Positions 1-9,175 of a stretch of 64,000 nucleotides of DNA are shown here, piece by piece (the stretch's first letter is position 1; the number at the start of each line of letters is the position of its first letter). Position numbers and translations under genes: made by a program. Location: positions 186,001 through 250,000 of the forward strand of contig NZ_JAXHDF010000006.1 in the NCBI RefSeq assembly GCF_037071985.1, written 5' to 3'. The stretch is from Pseudogracilibacillus sp037071985. Lineage in GTDB: Bacteria; Bacillota; Bacilli; Bacillales; Amphibacillaceae. The notes beneath the pieces were generated by a model that saw only the letters and a program-made list of their open reading frames with translations, ran no database searches and was not told the origin of the DNA.

Positions 1-1359
1 CTGGATAAAAGGGAAGAGTGGGAAAAAACGTTACATGATTCAATTAGTGAATATGAAAATGGTAACTCTGAAAAAGCATTAGAAATCATGCATGATTCAG
101 CGTCGCTATCTTCTGAAATTTCAAAAGAAATAAAAGAATGGGCGGAATCAAGTGAAGAAGACATTATATTACATGGGAAAAATATGATTGATGTCGCTAA
201 ATCGACGAACATATTTATGGCAATTATATCATCGGCAGTAATCGTATTCGGAATGATTACTGCATACATTACTTCTAGATCTATCACAAGACCAATTACT
301 GCAGTGATGCATCGAATGAATGAGATTGCTGAGGGAGATTTAAGTCGCGAACCATTAAAGACTAATGCTAAGGATGAAACAGCAAAACTGGTAACAGCAA
401 CAAACACAATGAGCCAAAATACAAGAGAGCTATTAAACCGCATCAGAAAGGTTTCTGAAACGGTATCTAGTCAAAGTGAAGAGTTAACACAATCAGCAAA
501 TGAAGTGAAAGCTGGTAGCGATCAAGTAGCCCTTACAATGGATGAATTAGCTTCTGGTGCTGAGGTTCAAGCAAACAGTGCAAGTGATTTGACAAATATG
601 ATGGGTGAATTTTCAAATAAGGTAATTGTTGCTAATGAAAATGGAGAAACGATCAATGAAAATTCAGGTAAAGTATTGGAATTGACTGTTGAAGGAAGCA
701 AACTTATGCATCAATCAACACTTCAAATGGAAAAAATCAATAATAGCTTAAAAGGTTCCATTACTCAAATGCAGAAATTAGATCAACAGTCACAAGAAAT
801 TTCAAAATTGGTCGCAGTCATTAACGATATCGCTGACCAGACAAACTTATTAGCGTTAAACGCGGCTATTGAAGCTGCAAGAGCCGGAGAAAATGGTAAA
901 GGGTTTGCTGTAGTTGCCGATGAAGTTAGAAAGCTAGCCGAACAAGTCGGTCATTCGATCAAAGATATTACAGAGATAGTATTAAGTATCCAAACTGGTT
1001 CTGCAAATGTTTCTGAGGCATTAAAAACAGGATTTACGGAAGTGGAACAAGGAACTATACAAATCGAAACAACAGAAAACACATTTAATGAAATTAATGA
1101 GAAAGTAAATGAAATGAGTATAAATATTAAACGCGTATCTCAAAATTTAAAGGAGATAGCGATGAATAATCAGGAAATGAGTGAATCGATTGAAGAGATT
1201 GCCTCTGTTTCTGAAGAAGCTGCTGCGGGAATAGAGCAAACTGCAGCGTCAACGCAGCAAGCGAGTGGTTCTATGGAAGAAGTGTCCGGAAGTGCAGGTC
1301 AGCTGGCGGAGTTAGCAGAAGAATTAAATTCTCTAGTTCATCAATTTAAATTATCATAA
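1..1359 (+). CDS. methyl-accepting chemotaxis protein (5' end outside window)
   Basis: The frame is open from base 1, so the N-terminal sensor part lies outside the window; 452 residues are visible. A transmembrane helix (IFMAIISSAVIVFGMITAYI) is followed by a HAMP segment beginning SRSITRPITAVMHRM, then a long heptad-rich coiled coil. The hairpin tip shows the receptor signature NLLALNAAIEAARAGE followed by GFAVVADEVRKLAEQ, which contacts CheA and CheW. The C-terminal coiled coil is Glu- and Gln-rich and offers several candidate methylation pairs. Membrane receptor controlling the CheA kinase; the ligand cannot be told because the sensor is missing. No other chemotaxis genes are in view. Confidence 0.95.
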   Translation: MDKREEWEKTLHDSISEYENGNSEKALEIMHDSASLSSEISKEIKEWAESSEEDIILHGKNMIDVAKSTNIFMAIISSAVIVFGMITAYITSRSITRPITAVMHRMNEIAEGDLSREPLKTNAKDETAKLVTATNTMSQNTRELLNRIRKVSETVSSQSEELTQSANEVKAGSDQVALTMDELASGAEVQANSASDLTNMMGEFSNKVIVANENGETINENSGKVLELTVEGSKLMHQSTLQMEKINNSLKGSITQMQKLDQQSQEISKLVAVINDIADQTNLLALNAAIEAARAGENGKGFAVVADEVRKLAEQVGHSIKDITEIVLSIQTGSANVSEALKTGFTEVEQGTIQIETTENTFNEINEKVNEMSINIKRVSQNLKEIAMNNQEMSESIEEIASVSEEAAAGIEQTAASTQQASGSMEEVSGSAGQLAELAEELNSLVHQFKLS

Positions 1360-1438
1360 ATTTGTAAGTTAGCCACCAGTTTTCATAGAGAGTTTCACAA
1401 CATAAAATAAGAGTTTTAAACACGTTGACTCACACTTC

Positions 1439-1506
1439 AGACGATTGCATTGGACAGGTAAAGCCTTTAAGGGATTCTTCAACTTGTCCTTTACTTGCAA
1501 TCGTCT
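1439..1506. repeat. inverted repeat, 11-bp perfect arms
   Basis: AGACGATTGCA at 1439-1449 is exactly complementary to TGCAATCGTCT at 1496-1506 with a 46-base loop. It lies in the 364-base gap between the chemoreceptor and the convergent amidohydrolase gene. A poor T-tract follows, so it is either a weak terminator or part of a structured element. I see no supported gene in this gap. Confidence 0.5.
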
Positions 1507-1587
1507 TTGGTTTCGATCAACTCCATTAGTGTTTAAAGAAGTTAGCGCTAATCTATGATATTCGTTATATCTTATAAAATTCACTTT

Positions 1588-1628
1588 ACATTCCATCGTG
1601 TTTTTAGACGTTGGAATGTGTTTATTTT
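1588..1628 (+). terminator. possible terminator of the chemoreceptor gene
   Basis: ACATTCCA (1588-1595) pairs with TGGAATGT (1612-1619) and is followed by the T-rich run GTTTATTTTTC. The 16-base loop is long, so this is a moderate candidate only. Confidence 0.4.
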
Positions 1629-1723
1629 TCCATCAGTTTCATTTTAAATTGCCAAGTGTTAACGTGAAATTACGGAAGTTATAGGCTACTCTATTTTAAA
1701 CTCTACTTTTATTATTTACTCCA

Positions 1724-3313
1724 TTAATATGTCTTTGTCCTATCAAAGACAATCTGTCCCGCAACCACTGTTTTTACTGCTTGTGCTTGTAACATATCTT
1801 CTGTAGAACCAGCAAATAAATCACGATCAAAAATGGAGAAGTCTGCATCATATCCTTGTTTAATTAGCCCTCGAATATGTTCCTTCCCAATTGCTTGTGC
1901 GCTCCCAAGTGTGTACATTTGAATTGCTTCGAAACGAGAAACTTTTTGCTGTGGAACATAGCCATTATGTCTTTCGGATGGAGCTTTTCGTTCTACAGCA
2001 GCATAAATTGATAAAAGGGGATCAATATTTTCAACAGGCGCATCTGTTCCTGCTGCACATTGAATACCATGATCACGAAGTGTACGCCAAGGATACACGT
2101 ACTGCAAACGTTCCTCACCAAGTCGATCTTTAATCCACGGGAAATCAGATGGCACAAATGCTGGTTGCGCATCCACAATAATAGGTAATCGTTTCATTTT
2201 CTTTATTAAATCTTCGCGAAGCACACTACAGTGTATAAATCGATCACGTTTACCAGAAGGAGCTGGATACTTTTCAATTGTTTTTATTGCTTGTTCAGCC
2301 GCTGCATCGCCAATCATATGCATGGCCACAGCTTCGTTTTTGTCTCGAGCTAATTTAACTAAGGTTTCGAGTTCTTCATCTGTATGAATAAATAATCCCT
2401 GATTACTTGGTTGATCTACATAAGGTGCAGAGAGAGCAGCTGTAGCACCTCCTAATGCTCCGTCTAAAAAGATCTTCATTGCGCCTAGTTCGATAAAACG
2501 TTCATCGACATCGATACTATTTTTTGTCATCTCTTCAAAGACTGTATGATGACGTAATAAATGAACACGAAAAGGAAATTTCTCGCTAACTATTTGTTTA
2601 AAAGCGTGGAGGGGGTTAGTGTAGCTTCCGAAATATCCCATGTCTTCTGTATGACCACCAGTTAATCCGTAAGAAATCATATCTTTTATAGAAACTCGAA
2701 GAGCTTCGGTTAATGACTGTACATATGTTTCACCTTCTTGGGTAAGGGCTTTTGTAAGCAGTGTTCGTGCTTCTTCATACAACAATCCATTTAATTTACC
2801 CTCCGCATTTCTGCCAATCTGTCCGCCTGCTGGTGTTGTACTGTTCTCCGTAATTCCAGCTATTCTAAAAGCTTCTGAATTACCAAGTATCACATGTCGA
2901 CATACTCTAGTAAGTAAGATTGGTCCTTTTCGAATCGCATCAAGGTCCTCCATCGTAGGGATTCGTATATCATGGAAATTATTTTCATTCCATCCTTCGC
3001 CAAATAACCATTGATATTCAGGGATTTCTTGAGCTGCTTTTTCTATCATAGCTAACATTTCATCCATAGAACTTGCTTTGGATAAGTCTAAACGAATAAG
3101 TTTTTCTCCTTGATGAATCATATGTAAATGACTATCAACAAAACCGGGATACATAGCTGCTCCTTGCAAATCATAAAGTTCATCAGCTTGTTTTTTTAAT
3201 GTATTAAAATCCCCTGTAGCCAGGATGCTTCCCTCATGTACTAGTATTGCTTCAACTGTTTCCGATTCTTTTTCCATTGTATAAATGTTGCCACCGTACC
3301 AAAGTTGTTTCAT
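1724..3313 (-). CDS. YtcJ-type metal-dependent amidohydrolase (amidohydrolase_3)
   Basis: A 529-residue protein of the YtcJ/N-substituted formamide deformylase branch of the amidohydrolase superfamily. It shows the N-terminal metal motif His62-x-His64 (VDSHLHMIHQG), the central MKIFLDGALGG segment, a metal-region His in AMHMIGDAA, another in IHCSVLRE, and the C-terminal catalytic Asp region GTDAPVENIDP. Start choice: a GTG 18 bases upstream lies in the ribosome site itself, so the ATG pair at 3316/3313 is better; 3313 gives about 7 bases after GAGGG. No signal peptide, so cytoplasmic. The substrate is unknown: the family includes formamide, amide and imide hydrolases. The gene stands alone with no pathway partner beside it. 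Confidence 0.88.
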   Translation of the reverse strand: MKQLWYGGNIYTMEKESETVEAILVHEGSILATGDFNTLKKQADELYDLQGAAMYPGFVDSHLHMIHQGEKLIRLDLSKASSMDEMLAMIEKAAQEIPEYQWLFGEGWNENNFHDIRIPTMEDLDAIRKGPILLTRVCRHVILGNSEAFRIAGITENSTTPAGGQIGRNAEGKLNGLLYEEARTLLTKALTQEGETYVQSLTEALRVSIKDMISYGLTGGHTEDMGYFGSYTNPLHAFKQIVSEKFPFRVHLLRHHTVFEEMTKNSIDVDERFIELGAMKIFLDGALGGATAALSAPYVDQPSNQGLFIHTDEELETLVKLARDKNEAVAMHMIGDAAAEQAIKTIEKYPAPSGKRDRFIHCSVLREDLIKKMKRLPIIVDAQPAFVPSDFPWIKDRLGEERLQYVYPWRTLRDHGIQCAAGTDAPVENIDPLLSIYAAVERKAPSERHNGYVPQQKVSRFEAIQMYTLGSAQAIGKEHIRGLIKQGYDADFSIFDRDLFAGSTEDMLQAQAVKTVVAGQIVFDRTKTY

Positions 3314-3397
3314 CATAAAACCCTCTCTCACTAGATTTTTACATAGAAACTATTACCTTCATTATGCTAGTTTATGAGAGATACTGCAAGATAGCCT

Positions 3398-4423
3398 TTA
3401 ATCGTTTAGTTCAACTTTTCTAATATTTTCACCATCCAAATCCATTTTATATAAGTAATAATCCGAATATTTTTGGGCAAATTGTTTATCTACAATAAAG
3501 TAGATATGCTCTTCATGGACAATGGGGCGAGAAGTATATTCTTTTAGATTGGTAAGCTGGACTTCTTTATTTGTTGTCGAGTCATATTCAAAAAGTTCAT
3601 ATTGGAACGTTCCTCCTGAATGAGGATTACTAACGGACTGGTAGATTATTTTTTCTTCACCTGACAGAACAGTGAAGTCATAAATGTCGATTTCTTTTTT
3701 TGGGTCACTTACGATAGATAATTTGTCAGGTTCTTTTAAAGGCACGTTAAAAATCCGTAGATTTGCATCAAAAATTTCCTCTGCAGTCTGTGCAGTTTCA
3801 TCATTAAACATTTGAATATACACGGATTCGTCTGATGCAGAAACTTGTAATGAATCTATAGAATATTTTTTCCAATCTGTTAATTGATCATGGGTAATTC
3901 CTGTCATATCATACTTGTAAATATCAAAATTATGTGGGTTTGCACGAGCAATCGGCGAATAATTTTCGAAAGTATCTGCTTTTAGATAAAATAAATTCGT
4001 CTCGTCCTTAGGATCAAAAGCAATTTCTGTAATCATTCCAGATTTTTGAAAGAGATTATCTTCTTCTAATTTATCTACATCAATTATATTTATAGTTGTG
4101 ACTAAATCTGACTCTACATCCCGATTAATAACACTATATGCAAGCGAGGAACCGTCGGGAGAAAAAGCAATATCTAGAATAACTTTTTCTTTATTAATTG
4201 AAACTACTTCTTGTTCGAGTCCATCCTTACTGAATTTTATTTGTTGTTCTCCATCTTTATTAATAACATAAGCTATAATGCCTTCTCGGGAGATATCATA
4301 TAATTCTGTCAAACCATTCTGTTTTTCATCCTCTGTTTTATTGTAAAGTAATCCGACAAGGACTAATATTCCTGTCAAAAATGCAAGGCTTGAAAATATT
4401 AGGATGTTACGGTTTATTTTCAT
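3398..4423 (-). CDS. membrane-anchored TolB-like beta-propeller protein
   Basis: 341 residues. One N-terminal transmembrane helix (IFSSLAFLTGILVLVGLLY) is followed by an extracytoplasmic domain with repeated blades of the TolB/WD40-like type; the clearest is ILDIAFSPDGSSLAYSV, with further blades around ITEIAFDPKDETNLFYL and YDFTVLSGEEKIIYQSV. There is no lipobox. It is the last gene of a three-gene operon: PadR regulator, HAAS-type membrane protein, then this, overlapping its neighbour by 4 bases. The context suggests a sensory or binding role at the outer membrane face linked to the regulator. The ligand is unknown. Confidence 0.7.
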   Translation of the reverse strand: MKINRNILIFSSLAFLTGILVLVGLLYNKTEDEKQNGLTELYDISREGIIAYVINKDGEQQIKFSKDGLEQEVVSINKEKVILDIAFSPDGSSLAYSVINRDVESDLVTTINIIDVDKLEEDNLFQKSGMITEIAFDPKDETNLFYLKADTFENYSPIARANPHNFDIYKYDMTGITHDQLTDWKKYSIDSLQVSASDESVYIQMFNDETAQTAEEIFDANLRIFNVPLKEPDKLSIVSDPKKEIDIYDFTVLSGEEKIIYQSVSNPHSGGTFQYELFEYDSTTNKEVQLTNLKEYTSRPIVHEEHIYFIVDKQFAQKYSDYYLYKMDLDGENIRKVELND

Positions 4424-5307
4424 ACAAAAACTCCTTTAGGTATCGCATTCCAAATCAAAAAGATTACAATGATGACAATAAATACAAAAGGAATCATTGC
4501 AATGGTGTAAGCTATTTTTCTTTTATTATGTGACACTAAATTCATTTGAATATAATAAGCGACTAGCCAAATAATGAATGGGATAAAAATAGCTAGTAAA
4601 AATGGTGGGAATGTTTCAGAAAAAATTAATATTCCCCATAAAAAAAACAGTGTAGCTCCAGTAATGATTATCCCAGCAGTAATATTAATAAAATGAAGCT
4701 GTTTTGCTTGCTTTACATTTTTAGTTGAATGAAAAGTAAAATCTATAATTGTTGTCCGATAAATAAGAATAATGGATACAAGTAATAGAGTAATACCGTA
4801 AATAGTTAAAAATGGTGTAAATATATGAATCATATTGGTCGCTATTAAGGTACCAAGTAAGTAAGTGAAAATATGTCCAATTAATACACTATTGATCCAT
4901 CTTTTTTGGTCGATAGAAGGGAATACTTGTAACGCAAAAAGCAATAAACCAGAACTCGTTCCGATGGAAAGTAGTAACCAAATAATTTCAGCATCCCTTT
5001 CTGCAATTAAATATGTTATGTATAAGGTAACTGAAAAAGCAATCGATGTGATCGCTAAAAATAGTAATAACTTTTTACGCATTGGATACATTGCTTCTTG
5101 CATGTCATTTCCAATTTTGTGTGATTCTCCAAAGTCTGTCATAGCAAGTTGTTCTGCTTTCTTTTGATCGAAACCTTCTTCCATATAACGTTTTGTGTTC
5201 AGTTCAAGATGGACTTCAATTTCTTCATAAATATCCATTTTTTCTTCCGTTGTTCCATCGATTTGGTTGAGGATTGTTGTGATAAAACTGTGAAACGGCT
5301 TTTTCAT
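4420..5307 (-). CDS. HAAS-domain membrane protein (PadR partner)
   Basis: 295 residues. Residues 1-70 form a small all-helical cytoplasmic domain with the layout of the HAAS/DUF1700-like modules found beside PadR regulators (TTEEKMDIYEEIEVHLE, then KAEQLAMTDFGES). The rest is six or seven hydrophobic segments, for example LLLFLAITSIAFSVTLYITY and FVFIVIIVIFLIW. The start overlaps the PadR stop by 4 bases and the stop overlaps the propeller gene by 4, so the three are translationally coupled. Its exact role is unknown; by family it is a membrane sensor or effector working with the PadR repressor. Confidence 0.7.
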   Translation of the reverse strand: MKKPFHSFITTILNQIDGTTEEKMDIYEEIEVHLELNTKRYMEEGFDQKKAEQLAMTDFGESHKIGNDMQEAMYPMRKKLLLFLAITSIAFSVTLYITYLIAERDAEIIWLLLSIGTSSGLLLFALQVFPSIDQKRWINSVLIGHIFTYLLGTLIATNMIHIFTPFLTIYGITLLLVSIILIYRTTIIDFTFHSTKNVKQAKQLHFINITAGIIITGATLFFLWGILIFSETFPPFLLAIFIPFIIWLVAYYIQMNLVSHNKRKIAYTIAMIPFVFIVIIVIFLIWNAIPKGVFV

Positions 5308-5627
5308 ATGAAACTCTCCGAACTTTTCTTAATTAAATCATTCATCCATTCCCAATTTTCCTGTTTTTGTTTTAATTCTTTCTTTCCCTCGTTCGTCATC
5401 TGATAATATTTTCTACGGCCATTTTCTGTATCTTTCCAGTAGGAAGCGATCCAGTTCTTTCTTTCCATTCGTTTTAGTGCTGCATATAATGTTCCTTCAC
5501 TCATTTCATACGTATCTTTGCTTAGACGTTTAATGATTCGCGTCATTTCATATCCATAAAGCTCCCGTTGGTGAATAAGTGATAACAATAATAAATCAAT
5601 ACTGCCTTTCATCATTTCTTTATCCAT
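5304..5627 (-). CDS. PadR family transcriptional regulator
   Basis: 107 residues, the usual length for the short PadR class. The winged helix is plain: KGSIDLLLLSLIHQRELYGYE, then YEMSEGTLYAALKRMERKNW with the recognition helix, then the wing TENGRRKYYQMTNEGKKEL. Start choice: GGAGG at 5635-5639 sits 7 bases before the ATG at 5627; a tandem ATG at 5630 is the alternative, and longer upstream starts have no ribosome site. First gene of the PadR/HAAS/propeller operon, probably autoregulated. Confidence 0.9.
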   Translation of the reverse strand: MDKEMMKGSIDLLLLSLIHQRELYGYEMTRIIKRLSKDTYEMSEGTLYAALKRMERKNWIASYWKDTENGRRKYYQMTNEGKKELKQKQENWEWMNDLIKKSSESFI

Positions 5628-5655
5628 CATGTCACCTCCATTAATTGTAAGTAAC

Positions 5656-5684
5656 ATTATAATACGATGTACCTCGCATTGCAA
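5656..5684 (-). promoter_or_regulatory. sigma-A type promoter of the padR operon
   Basis: On the minus strand TTGCAA (5679-5684) is followed after exactly 17 bases by TATAAT (5656-5661), about 30 bases upstream of the padR start. The outer bases AATAC (5661-5665) and GTATT (5686-5690) form a dyad spanning the promoter, a plausible site for PadR itself. Confidence 0.6.
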
Positions 5685-5937
5685 TGTATTATTTATTTTT
5701 TATCCTCTAATTGGAATGAGGATAAGCAAGGAACGTACTAAAAAGAACGGACAAACTAGAGAAAATACCTAATTGAAAATTAGATTACATCTATGAGAAT
5801 GAAAGGATAGTTGTTCATTTCGTGTTCTAAAATCTGAATTTAGACGTATAGTAAAATAACATCTAGATGATTGTCACAACCAATGTAGCAGCTATATTCA
5901 TAATATATAAAAATAACACTTTAAGGAGTGGGATTTA

Positions 5938-6123
5938 ATGGGTGATCGAGCAAAGCTATTAAGAATTGGCATGTGGGCATTAGTCATCTTTTCCATATTA
6001 TTATTTGTCGTGATTATTATGATAGGACATAGCAATTCCTTTAATTTTTCTCAACCAGATGTAAACGAATTAGTTTTTAATGATACCTTAACCAATGATT
6101 TAAACAATCTGAAACATTTATAA
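5938..6123 (+). CDS. small single-span membrane protein, unknown function
   Basis: 61 residues with AAGGAG nine bases before the ATG. One hydrophobic helix (MWALVIFSILLFVVIIMIG) and a short polar C-terminal tail rich in Asn and Asp. It is followed directly by a strong terminator, so it is a single-gene transcript. I do not recognise a family. The good ribosome site and terminator support it as a real gene. Confidence 0.6.
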   Translation: MGDRAKLLRIGMWALVIFSILLFVVIIMIGHSNSFNFSQPDVNELVFNDTLTNDLNNLKHL

Positions 6124-6147
6124 AAAAACATAAATATTCTACGTAAG

Positions 6148-6194
6148 AAAAAGTATGTCTTAAGAGATGATTCTCCTCTAAGACGTACTTTTTT
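6148..6194 (+). terminator. bidirectional rho-independent terminator
   Basis: A long stem reads AAAAAGTATGTCTTA on the left and TAAGACGTACTTTTTT on the right, with one mismatch and extra AGAG/CTCT pairing at the loop. It ends the small membrane protein transcript. Confidence 0.85.
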
Positions 6195-6253
6195 AATGCA
6201 TGAATTATGTGATATGATGATTGGTAGTTTGAAAGAAAAGGTGGATGTTTACC

Positions 6254-7369
6254 GTGGTAAAATATTTAAGTGTTATTGGAGCTGTAATCGTTCTAATAAT
6301 AATCTTAGTCATCGGGTTTGTTGTTTGGCTTAATTCCTCAAATCCCGATTATGTTTGGAAAAAATTGAACGATGAACAGATGAAGTCATCTTTTGTTTTT
6401 AATAAAAACGGTGACACCGTCATTTCCATTAATCCAGACGAACGTCTTGCATTAGCAAGTACGGTCAAAATTATGGTTGCATTGGAATATTCATTTCAAA
6501 TTGAAAACGGTAACGTAAAGCCTGATGAACAGGTTAAGTTATCTGATTTAGAAGCATACTACGTTGAAAACTTGGACGGCGGTGCGCATGAAGCGTGGAT
6601 AAATAGTATAAAAGAGAATAATATGATTTCAAATGAAGCTGTCCCTATAAGGGAAGTGGCTAAAGGAATGATGGCGTTTAGTTCCAATGCAAATACAGAA
6701 TACTTAATGGACAAACTTGGGATTGAACAAATTGAAAACAGAATGAAGGAGCTAGATATATACGAGCATGATCCATTGTACTTTTTTACTGCTTCCTTAT
6801 TTATTCCTTATGAGCTAAAAAATGAGCATTATCCTAATGAGTCAATGAAGGAAGTGAAAGATGATATAGTTAGCCTTATGCGAGAAATGGATAAGCAAGA
6901 ATGGATTCAATTATCTACGGATATTCACGAGAAATTGAAAAACGAACCTACGTACAAAACGGACGCTAAGATAAAAGACTGGTGGAATACTGATTTTGAT
7001 CAACTGTTTTCTGACAAATTTATCCGTTCATCTGCCTCTGAATATGCGAATTTAATACATAAAATTAATCATAAAATGTTACCTGAAGAAGCACAGTTCG
7101 AGATGGAATATGTTATGGGTTCGTTAATGGAAAATGAAGCAAATCAGCAGTGGCTTAATCGGGCTGGAAAAAAAGGCGGATCAACAGCGTATATTTTAAC
7201 TGATGCTATCTTTGCTGAAGATAAAGAAGGAGATTACTATGAAGCGGTTATATTTTTTAATGATCTAAAAGGTTTAGAAGCGTATAAGTTAATGAAAAGT
7301 TTAAATGAATTTGAATTAAAATTATTGAAGGATGAACAGTTTCAAGACAAACTAACTAATCAACAATGA
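6254..7369 (+). CDS. membrane-anchored serine hydrolase, class A beta-lactamase fold
   Basis: 371 residues from the GTG at 6254; AAAGGTGG at 6237-6244 is 9 bases upstream, whereas an in-frame ATG at 6245 abuts that site. An N-terminal transmembrane helix anchors a beta-lactamase/transpeptidase-like domain. The three active-site motifs are present (numbered from the upstream ATG): Ser72-Thr-Val-Lys75, Ser146-Ser-Asn148 and Lys310-Gly-Gly-Ser. The omega-loop Glu typical of true class A enzymes (ExxLN) is not obvious, so it may be an esterase, peptidase or penicillin-binding-like protein rather than a resistance enzyme. It acts outside the membrane. Confidence 0.75.
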   Translation: MVKYLSVIGAVIVLIIILVIGFVVWLNSSNPDYVWKKLNDEQMKSSFVFNKNGDTVISINPDERLALASTVKIMVALEYSFQIENGNVKPDEQVKLSDLEAYYVENLDGGAHEAWINSIKENNMISNEAVPIREVAKGMMAFSSNANTEYLMDKLGIEQIENRMKELDIYEHDPLYFFTASLFIPYELKNEHYPNESMKEVKDDIVSLMREMDKQEWIQLSTDIHEKLKNEPTYKTDAKIKDWWNTDFDQLFSDKFIRSSASEYANLIHKINHKMLPEEAQFEMEYVMGSLMENEANQQWLNRAGKKGGSTAYILTDAIFAEDKEGDYYEAVIFFNDLKGLEAYKLMKSLNEFELKLLKDEQFQDKLTNQQ

Positions 7370-7455
7370 TATTGAGATGCATTACATATGTTTTTCTCCA
7401 TCTGTACTCGGGTATACGTATCGATAGAAGAAATCTTTAGAGGGTGGGAGAAAAA

Positions 7456-8784
7456 TTGAAAAAATATGATGCAATAATCCTTGGTTCAGGTGCTGCAGGT
7501 AAACATATCGCGAGTGAGTTTGCTAAGCAGCATAAATCTGTAGCTATTGTGGAAAAGGATTTGGAGGCATTCGGTGGTGCATGTATTAATGTCGCTTGTA
7601 TTCCTACAAAAGCGTTAATCGAATTCAGTCTAAGAGGTATTCCATATGAAGAAGCAATTGAACGTAAAAATAAATTGACTGCTCAACTTAAAGAAAATGC
7701 GTATGATTCACTTGATAAGAAAGAAAAAGTAACCATTTTTGAAGGGGAGGCCCGATTCAAATCCAATAATGAAATTGAGATAGTTTCAGATCAGGACAAT
7801 GAAGTGCTAGCTGGTGAACATATTGTTATCGACACAGGATCTACGCCAATTTATCCGCCCATAAAAGGTTTAGATAAGGTAGGTAATGTATTTACGAGTA
7901 CGAGCTTAATAGAAGAAACTGAACTCCCTGAAACATTAATTATTATTGGTGGTGGATATATTGGACTGGAATTTGCATCAATGTATGCTAGTTTTGGATC
8001 CAAAGTAAAAGTAGTTAATTCAGAAAATGAATTAATGCCACAAGAAGAGAGTCGAGTAACTAAACATGTTCAAGAGGCATTAGAAGAAAAAGGCGTACAG
8101 TTTACGTTCGGTGCAAAAGCTGAAAAAGTTGAGGCAAAAGGTTCTGATTTAATGGTACATTTAGCTGATGGTAAAAAATTAACTGGCGAAGCAATTTTAC
8201 TTGCAACTGGACGTAAGCCTAATATTAAAAACTTACAACTTGATCATACAGATATTGTAGTCGATAACGGTGCCATCAAAGTGAATGACCGTATGGAAAC
8301 AGATGTGAAAAATGTATGGGCTGTTGGCGACGTTAGAGGCGAAATGCAATTTACGTATATTTCTCATGATGATGGGCGAATTGTGAACAACCAAATTTTT
8401 GGAGATCGATCATATTTACTTAAAGAACGGAACAATGTACAATATACTGTATTTGTAGATCCACCTTTGTCACGAGTCGGTTATACGAAAAAAGCCGCCG
8501 AGGAAGCGGGATATGAAGTGATAACAAATGAATTACCGGTTTCAGCTCTTCCTCGAGCAAAGATGATGGGAGAAGAAAGAGGATTATTTACTGCAGTTGT
8601 TGATAAAAAGAGTAAAAAAATCCTAGGTGTTTCCTTGTTCGGTCCTAGATCAGAAGAATTGATCAATATTGTTAAAATTGCCATTGACCATGAGTGGCTA
8701 TACAGTGATATGCGGGATCAAATTTTTACACATCCCGTTATGAGTGAATCACTTAATAATTTATTTGATGTGGAGATGAATTAG
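7456..8784 (+). CDS. RclA/YkgC-like FAD-dependent disulfide oxidoreductase
   Basis: 442 residues from the TTG at 7456, just before the dinucleotide-binding strand KKYDAIILGSGAAGKH; a GTG at 7444 lies within the likely ribosome site. It has the redox-active pair in GGACINVACIPTK (CxxxxC), a second Rossmann motif IIIGGGYIGLEFASMY for NAD(P)H, the FAD motif VWAVGDV and the C-terminal HPxxxE motif in IFTHPVMSESLNNLF. That last segment is very like RclA, the reactive-chlorine-protective Cu(II)/flavin reductase, rather than dihydrolipoamide dehydrogenase; mercuric reductase is less likely since no extra C-terminal Cys pair is present. Cytoplasmic, probably redox defence. Confidence 0.82.
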   Translation: MKKYDAIILGSGAAGKHIASEFAKQHKSVAIVEKDLEAFGGACINVACIPTKALIEFSLRGIPYEEAIERKNKLTAQLKENAYDSLDKKEKVTIFEGEARFKSNNEIEIVSDQDNEVLAGEHIVIDTGSTPIYPPIKGLDKVGNVFTSTSLIEETELPETLIIIGGGYIGLEFASMYASFGSKVKVVNSENELMPQEESRVTKHVQEALEEKGVQFTFGAKAEKVEAKGSDLMVHLADGKKLTGEAILLATGRKPNIKNLQLDHTDIVVDNGAIKVNDRMETDVKNVWAVGDVRGEMQFTYISHDDGRIVNNQIFGDRSYLLKERNNVQYTVFVDPPLSRVGYTKKAAEEAGYEVITNELPVSALPRAKMMGEERGLFTAVVDKKSKKILGVSLFGPRSEELINIVKIAIDHEWLYSDMRDQIFTHPVMSESLNNLFDVEMN

Positions 8785-8811
8785 AAAAACGTTTTCTCTT
8801 TGAAAAAGTTT

Positions 8812-9171
8812 TGAGGTTGGGACAAAACAAAATAGTAGATATGAAACACGAACAAAATCTCAAGTTAGCGAAAGAAATATATGGAGACTCCTGCCAGAAG
8901 AAAAGCCTCGATAAGACACTGAAAGGCGACAAATATCGAAAGATTACAGACTAAAACCGCCCTTTGCGGGCAACGTCTGCATACCCCTTGCCGGGGCAAG
9001 GGGCTTATCAGCGAGCAGCGGTAAAGGAGACACTGTGAAAGCAAGCGAAGTGCTGCTTGAACAGATGTCGCGCTTATGCCTATGGTGAAAGCGAAGTATA
9101 TTTCTGTAGCGACTATTATTAACGTAATTATTCGTGTTTCAATAATTCATTCTAGCTTATGTCCCAGCCTC
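8812..9171. repeat. dispersed palindromic element, copy 1 (about 360 bp)
   Basis: Outer ends GAGGTTGGGACA (8812-8823) and TGTCCCAGCCTC (9160-9171) are inverted with one mismatch. A second inner pair, GAAACACGAA and TTCGTGTTTC, lies inside. The core carries GAAATATATGGAGACTCC near 8874 and GAAAGCGAAGTATATTTC near 9089, a layout shared with the copies at 32062-32195 and 59074-59247. It is GC-richer than its surroundings, has no open frame and ends in a T-run at 9171-9177, so it may also terminate transcription between the convergent genes. Confidence 0.7.
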
Positions 9172-9175
9172 TTTT

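Noticed and set aside
1369..1596. A 75-residue minus-strand frame after the chemoreceptor
   Set aside because: No ribosome site, no domain, and it runs through two inverted repeats.
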